Shown here piece after piece: positions 32,414 through 43,082 of a stretch of DNA of 64,000 nucleotides. Position numbers and translations under genes: made by a program. The notes under the pieces are model-generated. The model was not told the DNA's origin and did not search any database. It was given only the letters and a program-made list of their open reading frames with translations. Position 1 is the stretch's first letter, and each line of letters begins with the position of its first letter. Source of the DNA: Nephrocerus scutellatus (Eukaryota > Arthropoda > Insecta > Diptera > Pipunculidae); contig OX352763.1 of the NCBI GenBank assembly GCA_947095585.1, forward strand, positions 44,876,010 through 44,940,009, read 5' to 3'.

Positions 32414-35400
32414 ATGGCAGGATCAAACAGCAAATCGGATTTTCACATCCAAAAACTACGCGGTGCGGATAATTATCATATGTGGTGTTTTGCTATGCAG
32501 AATTATTTCGATATGAAAAAATGGCATAAGTGTATCCAGAAGTCTCCAGACGATGCTAAAAAGCCGGTAGAAAATAATGAAGACATGTTGCGTGAATCAA
32601 AATCTACGTTGGCTCTGAGTGTGGAGCCTGAACTTTTTGTTCAAATTTTAAATTGCAATTCAGCCCTTGAGATATGGGAAAAATTTAAAAATTTGTATGA
32701 AGACCGTGGATTATTAAGAAAAATTACGTTGTTACGAACTCTCATTTCAATTCGTTTAGAAAGTTGTGAAAACATGCAAAATTACATTGACGAGATAACC
32801 TCAATTTCGTGCAAATTAAATAGCATTGGAATCAAAATAGATGATGACTGGTTGGCTGCAATTATGTTGGCAGGTTTGACAAATGAATTTAAACCTCTTA
32901 TTCTGAGTTTTGAGGCAAGTGAAACCATCAATGCAGATCACATCAAAATGAAATTACTTGACACACAGTATGTATCAAAGACAAACGAAGCGTTTTTCAG
33001 TAAATACAATGTAAAAAATGCATCAAAACATAAAAATCGTCATACTGGAAGTATAATTTGTTATGAATGTGGTGGTAAAAATCACAAGAGTTTTGAATGC
33101 AATAAAATCAAAGAAAAGCAGAAGTCATTGTCTAATTTTGAGAAGAATAAAAGTCAAAACAATGTTAAAAGCTATAAAAGTGAATCGGCTAAAAGAGCAT
33201 TAGCTGTATCTTTGTTCTCGAAATCAAATATATCAGATTGGTTTTTAGACAGTGGTGCGTCGAGTCACATGACGCCTGATGCAAATTTATTAAAAAATAG
33301 AAGATCCACTAAAGCTGCTGAAATAGTAGCAGCAAACGACACGAAGATGCCAGTGAAATGTGTTGGTGAAACTGTTCTATCAATAAAAAATGATACAATA
33401 CCAGTAGCAGAAGTTTTGCATGTTCCTGATCTGTCTGCTAATCTTTTATCTGTCAGCAAAATTGTTGAAAAAGGTAATAAAATTGTTTTTGATAGTGATG
33501 GTGGTAAAATTTATGACAAAAATGGTGATTTGTTTGCGCAATGTCAGTCACAGGATGGTGTATACAGGATTTCAACCTCTACTGATAAATGTATGTTGAC
33601 AAAATCTAGAGAAAGTAGTGCATTGACATGGCACAGACGTCTTGGTCATGTAAACTACAAAACACTTTGTGACATGCGTAATGTAGTAGATGGAATGATG
33701 TTCAAGAATGATGAAATCTTGAAATGTGAAGTTTGTGCAATGGGCAAGCAATCGCGCCTCCCTTTCAAGCCTAGTGGTAAGCGTTCAAATAATGTGCTGG
33801 ATTTAATCCACTCTGATGTTTGTGGTCCGATGGAGAAAAATTCAATTGGTGGCGCAAAATATTTCTTGTCATTCATTGATGATTATTAAAGAAAACTATT
33901 TGTCTATTTTTTGTCGTCCAAATCTGAAGTTTTTGAATCATTTGTTGATTTCAAATCATATGTAGAAAATCAGACTGGTCGTAAAATAAAGAAATTCAGA
34001 ACTGACAATGGCACTGAATATTGTTCCAAAGAGTTTGAGATTTTTCTTAAAAAATGCGGTATACAGCATCAATTTACAAATGTGTACACTCCTCAACAAA
34101 ATGGTCTTGCGGAGAGAATGAACCGAACGATTGTGGAACGTTCAAGGTGTATGATGTTCGATGCTGATTTGGACAAAAGTTTTTGGGCCGAAGCGGTTGC
34201 AATGGCAGCCTACATTATCAATAGAACAACTTCAACAATTTTGGTGAACAAAACTCCTGAAGAAGTATGGACGGGCATCAAAGTAAATGTATCTCATATG
34301 AAAATTTTTGGATCCGCTGTAATGGTACATGTTCCTAAACAAAAGAGGAAGAAGTTCGACTCGAAGTCGCGAAAAATGATATTCGTGGGGTATGACAGCA
34401 ATACAAAAGGTTTTCGTTGCATTGATCCAAAAACGAAACAACTAACAATAAGTAGAGATGTTGTTTTTCATGAAAAAAATTGTGATTCGATGGTGACGTT
34501 ATCAACTGATAACAATGTGAGTCCAGCTGAAGTGAGAGATTATGAGAACAATGAAGATTCATCGTTTGAAACTGATGTTACTTTGATTGATACTGGTGAA
34601 ATTGATAATATTGATGATCGAGATTATCAACCTGAAAAAGATGTTGCGACACCTGAAAATGTATTAAGAAGATCTACGCGTGAACCAAAGCTTCGAGAAT
34701 TTAATGATTATGTAAGTTATTTTTCATTAAATAATATTAACGATTTTGATCCTCAAACAGTAAAAGAAGCTGCAGCACGTGATGATTCTTCAAAGTGGCA
34801 GTGTGCCATGCATGAAGAAATTGCATCGTTAGTAGAAAACAAAACTTGGAGTCTCATCAAATTACCGCCTGGAAGAAACGCTATCAAGACAAAATGGGTA
34901 TTCAAACGCAAATTTGACAATGATGGCAACGTATTGCGTTACAAGGCTCGCTTGGTTGTGAAAGGTTGCTCACAGAAATATGGTGTAGAATACAATGAAA
35001 CTTTCTCGCCTGTGGTTCGCTATGCTTCGATAAGATTTTTGATGGCTTTAGCAGTTGAAAATGGTTTGAAAATACATCAAATGGACGCTGTCACCGCTTT
35101 CTTGCAAGGCGACATTGATGTAGATGTGTATATCGAGCAACCGGAATGTTTTAATGATGGAACAAATAGAGCTTGTAAACTGAATCGAGCTATGTATGGA
35201 CTCAAACAAGCTGGACGCCAGTGGAATATTAAACTAGAAACTGCATTAAAGGAATTTGGTTTAGTAAAATCCGAATTGGATCCGTGCATTTATTTTAATC
35301 GAGGATCTAATTTAATAGTAGCTTGTTATGTAGATGACTTGATGATATTCTGGAAAAATGAAGAAGATTTAATCAAGCTTAAGCAATTTTTATGCACGCA

Positions 35401-36280
35401 GTTCAAAATGAAAGATTTAGGTACTGCCACGGAATGCGTGGGTATTCGCATACAACAAAATAAAAACAGCATTGAGCTGGACCAATCCTCGTACATCAAA
35501 GAAATATTAACTCGTTTTGGAATGAAAAATTGTAAGCCGATTGGCACACCCAGCGACTTGAATCAAAAACTTTCAATAAGTATGTCGTCAGATGGCAAAG
35601 AAGAAAACTTACACGACGTACCGTATCAACAAGCTGTGGGTTGCTTACAATACCTTACGTAATGTACGAGACCAGATATAAACTTTGCAGTAAATGATGT
35701 AAGTCGTTTCAATTCAAATTTCGGTAGTGCGCATTGGAAGGCAGTGAAAAGAATCCTGCGATATTTACATGGTACATTTAATTATAAACTTCGGTATGAA
35801 AAGACTGATGATTATTCAATCATTGGATTTAGTGATGCTGATTGGGCATCGGACGTGGATAAACGTCGATCTTGTACAGGTTACCTGTTTAAATTAGCAA
35901 ATGCAGCTATTACATGGTCCAGTAAACGACAACCAACCATCGCTTTATCTAGCACTGAGGCCGAATATATGGCAATGTCCTCAGCAACCCAAGAAGCCAT
36001 CTGGCTGAAGCAATTGGCTGACGAACTCGATCTCAAATTGCTCAAGCCGGTTAATATTTTCTGTGACAATCAAAGTGCAATATGTTTAGCTGAGTTGGAT
36101 GCTTATCGACCAAGAAGCAAGCACATTGATATTCGACACCACCATATTCGAGAAAAGGTTAACGACAAAATCATAACAATACGCTACACTCCATCGAATG
36201 AAATGGTTGCCGACAGTTTAACTAAAGCAGTCACTAAGGACAAACATAATTTTTGCGTCAAAGCTATGGGATTATGTTGA
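32414..36280 (+). pseudogene. Copia C gag-pol with two in-frame stops
   Basis: One frame of 1,289 codons runs from ATG 32414 to TGA 36278-36280, interrupted by TAA at 33887-33889 (after SFIDDY) and TAA at 35660-35662 (after LQYLT). Domains in order: Gag (MWCFAMQNYF), zinc knuckle CYECGGKNHKSFEC, protease WFLDSGASSHMT, gag-pre-integrase WHRRLGHVNYKTL, integrase (HSDVCGP, RTDNGTEYCS, YTPQQNGLAERMN), RT (KARLVVKGCSQ, YVDDLMIF) and RNase H ([27 protein letters not shown]). All catalytic residues are present apart from the two stops. It should make virus-like particles and cDNA in a working copy. Confidence 0.93.
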
Positions 36281-36380
36281 AGAATCTTAAATAATTAAAA
36301 TTAACTTTTAATTGTTTTATAATTGAATTAAATTTTTGTTATGTTAATTTTTAATAATTTAATTATTCAACAAGTGAGAG

Positions 36381-36509
36381 TGTTGTTAAGCTATGAACGC
36401 ACTACATATTTCAGCTGTCATTACTATTATATTGAAATATACTCTTTCTGTTTGATTGTATCACTTGTAAAGGCAACATCGTTTTCTTTTCAACCTCGCT
36501 CTGCTAATA
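36381..36509 (+). repeat. 3' LTR of copia C
   Basis: 129 bp, identical to the 5' LTR, preceded by the purine tract at 36371-36380 and followed by the TTTAT target duplication. Confidence 0.92.
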
Positions 36510-36676
36510 TTTATTTATTAAAAACAACATAATCACGCGGTCATAAAATTTTTAATTTACTTTATTAAATTACAATAAATTAAACTCTTTGATATTTAAA
36601 TCCTCGGCGGCGGTGTATTATTTGGGAATAGTTAAAACGCACCTTGTTAGAGAATTACTTACTATTAATTTAACCA

Positions 36677-37612
36677 GGAGTGGGATTATGCACAAAAGGC
36701 GAGAAGCTAGTTTTGGTTTGATTTCTCGCCTTTTTGTTTTGTCCGACAGTTTTTTTGCGATTATGCACAAAACGACAAAAGTAAAAGGCGAGAAAATTGA
36801 GCAACTATGAATTTAGCTGTCATATTGTGCTTTTGTTGTTGTTTGAAATTGGATGAAATTTTATGTTGTGATATTGTGTTGTGAATTTGAGAATAATAAA
36901 AATATTTACATAAATTAAAATTTAAAAATGGATAATTTGCCAATTGCGGTTTTTTTGATAAAAAAAATTATATGAGAATAATCCGGTCTTGCCTTAGGGA
37001 CGAATTAAACCCTTTTTGACATCGACGATACTAGGTATATAATTTTAATAGTATACACATATGTATGTTTTTTATTTATATATTTAATAAAGTCAATATT
37101 TTATCCAAAAATTCCAGGAACTTTACCGACTACCGAAAGGTTAATTAATTAATTTAATAAATAGTATGAAAGAATATTTACCAATTGTCCATTGTGTCCC
37201 TTGAGCCGACTTAAATCTACCGTTAATGAATTCAAAATTTTCCTCCATTAAATTTATCATAGTTCTTTTTTGTTGTTTAGTAATTCTTCCATTTTTGTGA
37301 AATAATATATAATACATATATGCATACTGAAATAGTAATTATAAAAATGATAAATTAAATAAAAATAAAAATGTATATTATCACTATTATCTTACCGACA
37401 ACCAATTCAAATAAAAATTTAAGTTTATAAAAAAACGTTTATTTCGAAAAACAAAACAAAAAACTTGTCGCTCTACTTCTCACTATGCATTATACATGGA
37501 CGAAAAAAAGGCGAGAGCGAGTGTCTACTCGACTAGTGCATAATCGCTATTTCTCGCCTTTAGCTAAAAGTCGCTCAAAAAAGGCGACTCGCCGTGTGCA
37601 TAATCCCAGTCC
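36677..37612. mobile_element. Non-autonomous DNA transposon with GGGATTATGCACA ends
   Basis: The left end GGAGTGGGATTATGCACA and the complement of the right end (GGACTGGGATTATGCACA) are inverted repeats. GGCGAGAA/GGCGAGTCG motifs recur inside each end (several GGCGAG or CTCGCC within 130 bp, and GATTATGCAC again near 36760). The middle is AT-rich without a reading frame. I found no clear target duplication, so the superfamily is open. Confidence 0.65.
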
Positions 37613-37714
37613 AGTACTTATTGCTCTCGCTATCTAATTGGCGATCATGAGGTGAACAAATTCAAGGTTGATTACATTATTACTACTTATTAGTTCGAAT
37701 TCATTATAAGTTAA

Positions 37715-37990
37715 TATCGAACTATATTATTAAAGAAATACCCGAGTGCGGCAATCTAACGAGCACGATTAGCACTATTCTGCAAGTAATGTACGCTATT
37801 TTTCACACGACTAAAACCGGGTTTTCTGCTAAACCAGTTATGCGCAATGCTAAATTACTCAGGAAATGTGTGTTCGCTGTGACTGCAGTAAATAACAAAA
37901 GTATTTTATATGTTAACTAACTAGTGTAAGTAACGGCTACTTTCGAAGCCAGGTTATAGTGTATGCAGTCAGTTTCGTCTATGGGCGCGT
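37715..37990. repeat. Dispersed repeat family E, copy 1
   Basis: Contains GTAATGTACGCTATTTTTCAC, CTGCTAAACCAGTTATGCGC, a TGTGTTCGCTGTGACTG block and AACGGCTACTTTCGAAGCC. The same blocks occur at 57600-57945 (reverse) and 59400-59640, with their order shuffled. It probably has a TE origin. Confidence 0.7.
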
Positions 37991-37999
37991 GAAAAGTAT

Positions 38000-38736
38000 T
38001 TAACGTAAAAACAACAAAAAGAAATAAGAAGTAACCTTTATCTTTAGATTTGCGACCACATGATGCGTATTCGGGGCGTTGATGCAAGTTATCCCGTTGA
38101 GCAACATGCCGCAGTTTTTACATGACCGATACCAACAAAGAATAAGGAATAAATTTATATTGGGTATATTACATTTAAATACACCTGAATGCGGTAATGT
38201 AATGCTATTTATAAATTTCAGTTGATGCTGGATTTCACTTGGAGCCATGATTACTAACACCATTCCGTTCTTCTGGGGAATTAACCCGGAAACAAAATTT
38301 TATAACCCACGCAAAAGCTGGAATTATCGTTGATTCTTGGAAAATAGGTTTAGATTTTGCTAGATACAAGACAGTTGCATTAGAGTCCCAAAAAAGCTGT
38401 ACAATTAATATTCATTTTAACGTCCAAAACGATAAAACCGAACAAGTAACGGAAAATGCAATACTATGAATACTATGAAGAAAACGAGGACAATTCAAGT
38501 GTGCTAAATGAAGCACGAAGAATCTGCAATTATATAACGAATTCTTTATTATTAGTTTATTAAAGTATATAAAACCAATATACATAAAAAACTAAATTAA
38601 AAATATTTATATTTATTCACAGCCTTTGAAGATTCAGGGTACATAGACAAAATAAAATAGAAAGTGAACTTAAAGAGGCGATCCACAGCCTTTAAAAATG
38701 CAAGGTACAAATATAAAATAAAATAAAATAAAACTA
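38000..38736. other. Unassigned sequence
   Basis: No supported gene. A minus-strand frame at 38000-38263 has no family resemblance. A 40-bp block (CACAGCCTTT-AA-AT-CA, then GGTACA) is repeated near 38620 and 38683. Confidence 0.4.
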
Positions 38737-39956
38737 CCGGGTGACTGACATGAAGTGTTACCAACTTCAGACTGTCATTGCTGTCAAACCAGTGATGACA
38801 GAGCGCTCAAATTTAAACTAATGACAGTTCATTCCATTGTTTACAAGCGTAATAGTGTGATTGCTCTTTATTAGGCTGGAAAACCACAGTCGCAGATTGT
38901 TAACCAGTTAAAACATCAGCATGTGAATAAAATGTTTGTGTATCGCACCATAAATCGTTATAACGATACTGGCAGCATTGCAAAACGCCATGGTGGTGGA
39001 CCGAAACGCACTGCAACATCATTCGGAAGGTGAAGGCCAAAGTGGCTCGGAATCCGCGCCGTAGCGGCAGAAAAATAGCTGGTGAGGCGAACATTTTGCT
39101 CGAACGGATACAGCACATATTGAAAGATCATCTTAGACTAAAGGCCTTAAAATTCCAAAAAACGCATGGTCTCACCAATGCTAAAAAAAAGTTAGAGTGG
39201 AAGGAGCAAAGGAGTTGTTACGCTTGCACGAAAGTGGCGACTTGCCGAATTTCGTTTTCTCCGATGAGTCACCGTTCGTTATTGAGCAATATGTGAACAA
39301 GCACCGGATTTACTAGCCCGGCCGTTCTACTGAAAATTTGGACCAACGGATTGCCACTCGAAACCAAGCGCCGCCGATGGTGAAGGTTTGGGCCGCCGTA
39401 ACGGCCGAAAGCCGTTCACCGCTCGTTTTTTTGGACCGTGGCATCAAGATAAATCCTCAAATTTATCGGGATCATGTGTTTGAGGGAGCGTTGAAGCCTT
39501 GGGCAGTAAAACATTTCGGCCGCAGAGCCTAGACATTTCAACAGGACTCGGCCCCGAGTCATAAAGCGCGCGTCAATAAAGATTGGCTGAGAAGCAACGT
39601 ACCGCGGTTCAATTCCGCTGCCCAATGGCCATCAAATTTACCGGATGCAAATCCGCTAGATTTCTCGGTTTGGGGTATTTTAAATAGCAAGGTTGGGGCA
39701 AAAAAATACCAAAGTGTCGATCATCTCAAGCAAGCGCTTCTCCGGGAATGGGCCAAAATACCGCAGAGCCACGTGCTGCATGCAATAGCTTTGTCGGCCG
39801 TTTGAAGGCCATAATCGCGCTAAAGGTGGCCAAATCGAAAACTACTAATGCAATTCGAAAACTTAAATATTTTTGAACTTTGATTCAATAAAATTCATGA
39901 AAAAATAAAAATTCTGTGGCGTTTTGTTTTGGTAACACTTCGTGTCAGTCACCCTG
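38737..39956 (+). mobile_element. Tc1/mariner-superfamily transposon, 1,220 bp, TA target site
   Basis: The ends are inverted repeats (CCGGGTGACTGACATGAAG and the complement of the right end, CAGGGTGACTGACACGAAG, both continuing TGTTACCAA). TA flanks both sides (38735-38736 and 39957-39958). The length fits an entire element with one transposase gene. Confidence 0.93.
38825..39805 (+). pseudogene. Mariner-like transposase relic with DD37D spacing
   Basis: The N-terminal helix-turn-helix region (LKHQHVNKMFVYRTINRYND, KVKAKVARNPRRSGRKI) is followed by catalytic blocks VFSDESPFVIEQ, FQQDSAPSHKA and ANPLDFSVWG. I count 37 residues between the second and third Asp, as in maT-type elements. Breaks include a stop after the helix-turn-helix start (LYxAGK), a frameshift near 39200, TAG near 39313 and TAG at 39529-39531. 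It is a dead copy of a DNA-cutting transposase. Confidence 0.85.
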
Positions 39957-40129
39957 TATAAGTGGCTGTTTGCAGCGTTAAAGAATGTTAAATGTCGAGA
40001 CTTTGTTTTTTTATTTTAATTATTTCTTGTGTTAATTCCTCGATAAATTTGTTTTGTCGTTTTCTCTTCTTTAAATTTTCTTAATAAGGTTTTACTCATA
40101 CCTTAAAATATATTTTTTTAAATTTTTGT

Positions 40130-40788
40130 AAACATTAAACAGAAACACATATGTACCTCTAATTTTTTTGTATTTGAGTTCAAATCCTTTTGAAGTTCAA
40201 TTTGCATTTTCAATAAATCATCAACCTCATTTGGTTTCTGTGGTGTAGGCTGTGAATTGCGACTTCAAGGCGTTTTGTTTAGTTCCGATGTCATTGAGAT
40301 ATCCTCAAGATCTTCATTCGATTTATTTGTGGCGGGTTGCTCAAAGCAATTTATGCCTTCAACGCCAATCACCCTATTTTTCATTGCTGAACGTTAACAT
40401 CATTTAGATTGCTTTAACGTAAAATTAACTTGTGAGTTATTAATATAGGAGTTACCAGTTATGCGGATAACGGTTTCTTCAATATCATTAAAAATATCAA
40501 GTTGATGAGGTCCACTTCCCGTGGAATTTAACTCTATTTTATTTTGGGCGAGTTTTTTTAATTTAGCTCTTATAATCTACTCATATTTTAGAAAAAACCT
40601 TCGTGGTCACCTTTCGCAATGAATTTCCATTTTTTGTTGGTGGACCTATGGAGTTTACGTCAGTTGTACATTTTTTCCAAAACGGACCCTCCTTTTTCCC
40701 CCCTTTTAAAAAATCCTGCGGCAATATCTGTATTTTCTGAAAAGAGGCGGACAATTTTCCTAAAGTGTGTTTTAGTTGTTTTTGACAT
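40130..40788 (-). pseudogene. Myb/SANT-like (zeste-type) DNA-binding protein relic
   Basis: From an ATG at 40788 the minus strand encodes MSKTTKTHFRKIVRLFSEN and DIAAGFF, then with frame changes PPTKN-like and VRAKLKKLAQNKIELNS, then a Gly-Pro-His segment (GSGPHQLDIFNDIEETVIRI). It ends in an acidic tail and a coiled-coil stretch (QMQIELQKDLNSNTKKLE). This is the layout of insect Myb/SANT-like (zeste-type) proteins, which are often the accessory gene of Harbinger transposons. Stops in the middle indicate a pseudogene. Confidence 0.55.
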
Positions 40789-42061
40789 TTTCAAGTTTTG
40801 CCAGAACAGTTGAAAGCTAAAAACCAAATTCCACTACAAGTTTCTAATGGACTAAATATCGAATAAATTAATATGCCGACGGAATTGCCGATACAGATTG
40901 CAACAGAATTAGAATTTCGAAAATTAATCGGAATTGCCGATGACAAAACATCCGTTCCGAATGTAAATCGAATTGCAGCGGAATTTCATCTGAATTGGTT
41001 GAACGGCAGATGTAATGTGAAAGATAGATTTACTTTATAGATGAAAGATTTGAAGCATATGGATGTGACGGACAGTTGTCTACTAGAAGCAAAACCTTTA
41101 TGTCAGTTCTGTTTAATTGGCTATCAAACTTTCGCAACAAATTCCAATAAATGTCTGACATCATCCGAGCCTTTTTATTAGCTGCATATTCGAAAGGTAA
41201 GCTATTAACACTTTAAAAACCGTCTAGATTTTGACTTTTCAATAGCTAGTAAATCTCCATCCAGCTACTTCTATCGTTTTTCAGTCTATTAATATTTTGC
41301 CACTAAAACACTTTTTCCCCTTAAAATATGAATTTTTTAGTAATGGGATTCTGATCTGGAAATTTCTATAATAACTTCGCGTGCCCGTGTGTTTTTTTGT
41401 TTGTTTGTTGTGGAATCTTGCGATAAATTTTAAATCCCCTTTCCAAAACCCGATTTTATTGAAACTTTGCACACACGTGCATTTCTATTAAAATTTGGAG
41501 CCCCACGAGCACCGGCCGAGAGGTGTCACTATAAATTTTTTAAAAATTAACCCGATTTTCTTCAAATTTTATAGAGATGTGTTTCTCTGATGGATAACAA
41601 ACACTTTTTCTAAAAATTTAATCAATAATTTTGAGTTTTAATAAAAAAAACTTACATTTTCTTTTTAATCGAAATACTATGAAAGCTCCTTGCGATATCG
41701 AAATTGCGACAAACTGACTTATGACTTCTTTCACCAAAACAAGCTATTATGAAGCCATATATGTACATGTGTATGGAATTTTTTATACGTTATGTGACGC
41801 ACGTTCGCGATCAGAATCTCATCAGTGGTTTATGTTTATAAAACAATGCAGCCTCGACCTAATAAAAGATTTCCCATGACTATTGACATTCACGAAGTTG
41901 TTCAGGTTGAACATTGCTACAACATTCTGGTGAAGGACTAGAATAATTTTGTTTCCCACTCGAAAATTCAACGTTCACAACAATTGAAATCTTTACCGAG
42001 AAGTTCTCAATTGTAGTTTGCCTTCATTTTCATCATTGGTGCTGGAATTAGTACGTTCTTA
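40789..42061. other. No gene; dispersed repeat at 41450-41640
   Basis: Most of this stretch is unassigned. 41450-41640 carries the CCCGATTTTATT-AAACTTTGCACACA and CCCGATTTTCTTCAAATTTT blocks of the dispersed family seen near 10300, 42900 and 58800. Confidence 0.45.
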
Positions 42062-42371
42062 AGGCTCAACTATAATGCAATTTCGCCACCTTACGTTAAA
42101 GTCAAAATCCAACGAAATGCTTTCCAAAGTTTCTAAAGTTTCTCATCCGACCATAATGTAATTTTGTCAATGACAATGAAATAACATATGACAACTGTCA
42201 AGTTTTCTTAAGAAAATGCGCTCGCCAGCGCACATCTAATCGATTGCCAAAGTAACGAATCTATTGCGAACTCTATTATGGGCGCAGCATACATTTTCTT
42301 TGTATTCGCTCATTTCATCGTCGGGTTTTGACACTAGCGTAAAGAGACGAAATTGCATTATAGTTCCGGCT
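42062..42371. mobile_element. 310-bp MITE with TTA target duplication
   Basis: The ends (AGGCTCAACTATAATGCAAT and the complement AGCCGGAACTATAATGCAAT) are inverted repeats of about 48 bp. TTA lies at 42059-42061 and 42372-42374. This fits PIF/Harbinger. No reading frame of note is inside. Confidence 0.8.
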
Positions 42372-42374
42372 TTA

Positions 42375-43046
42375 GTCTTCTGTGTCTTGAACCACTTTAA
42401 TAACGCTAATTCAACTTATGAAAAGGATTTTTATTTTCACAGATTTTGTCACAAACATTTTCCTAATCAGCTCTCTAATTTTTAAAATTGTGCTGCTAAT
42501 TGTCGAATGGGAAACTTAAAATTCTTTGCTAATTCCGTGTTTGTTCTAGTTTTATGCATCCAAATAATCAATATTCATTTGTCGTAAATAACTATCTCTT
42601 TTTTGTAGCCATCTGCAAAAAAATCATAAAATATATTTACTGCAGTTTGCTCATTAAATGTACTTTATGTATAAACATTTAACATCTTACCTCAATAAAA
42701 CAAAACAGAATTGCAAGTCTTCCAAAACTTTCATGCATAGTATAGCCCAAAACTTTCATGCATAGAAATTAAAAGAAGTCAAGGAACTATATTTCTTGAA
42801 ATTTTCAAATTCTCTATATTAATTTTGCCCCCGTATATGTTTGTGTGTTTGTTTGCTTTTGGCCAAATCTTCTGATCATTTTTTAATACACTTCCTAAAG
42901 CCCGATTTTATTCAAACTTTGTCACATGTGTATATTCGTTGACAACAATTTCTGTAAAATTTGGAAGTGATCGGATCCATGGGGCTCCCATATAATTTTA
43001 TATAAAATAAACGGGATTTTATTCAAACTTTCACACATATGTATCT
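42375..43046. repeat. Spacer with a dispersed repeat at 42880-43046
   Basis: The first part is unassigned, except for a short repeat of AAAACTTTCATGCATAG (42723 and 42750). The second part is a copy of the dispersed family (CCCGATTTTATTCAAACTTT, GATCGGATCCATGGGG), which the Gypsy element joins directly. Confidence 0.5.
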
Positions 43047-43082
43047 CCGATTAGAGAATTTATAGAGTCATTCCAGAAGCTG

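Larger units (their letters stand above)
32089..36509 (+). mobile_element. Complete Copia element (family C) with identical LTRs
   Basis: Two LTRs of 129 bp (32089-32217 and 36381-36509) start TGTTGTTAAGC and end GCTCTGCTAATA, with no difference that I can see. TTTAT flanks the element at 32084-32088 and 36510-36514, a 5-bp target duplication as expected for copia. The primer-binding site follows the 5' LTR and a purine tract (AAGTGAGAG) precedes the 3' LTR. A single gag-pol frame fills the interior but carries two in-frame stops. Identical LTRs mean recent insertion. Confidence 0.95.

Noticed and set aside
38000..38263. Minus-strand 87-codon frame
   Set aside because: Composition and sequence match no family; no splice or promoter support.
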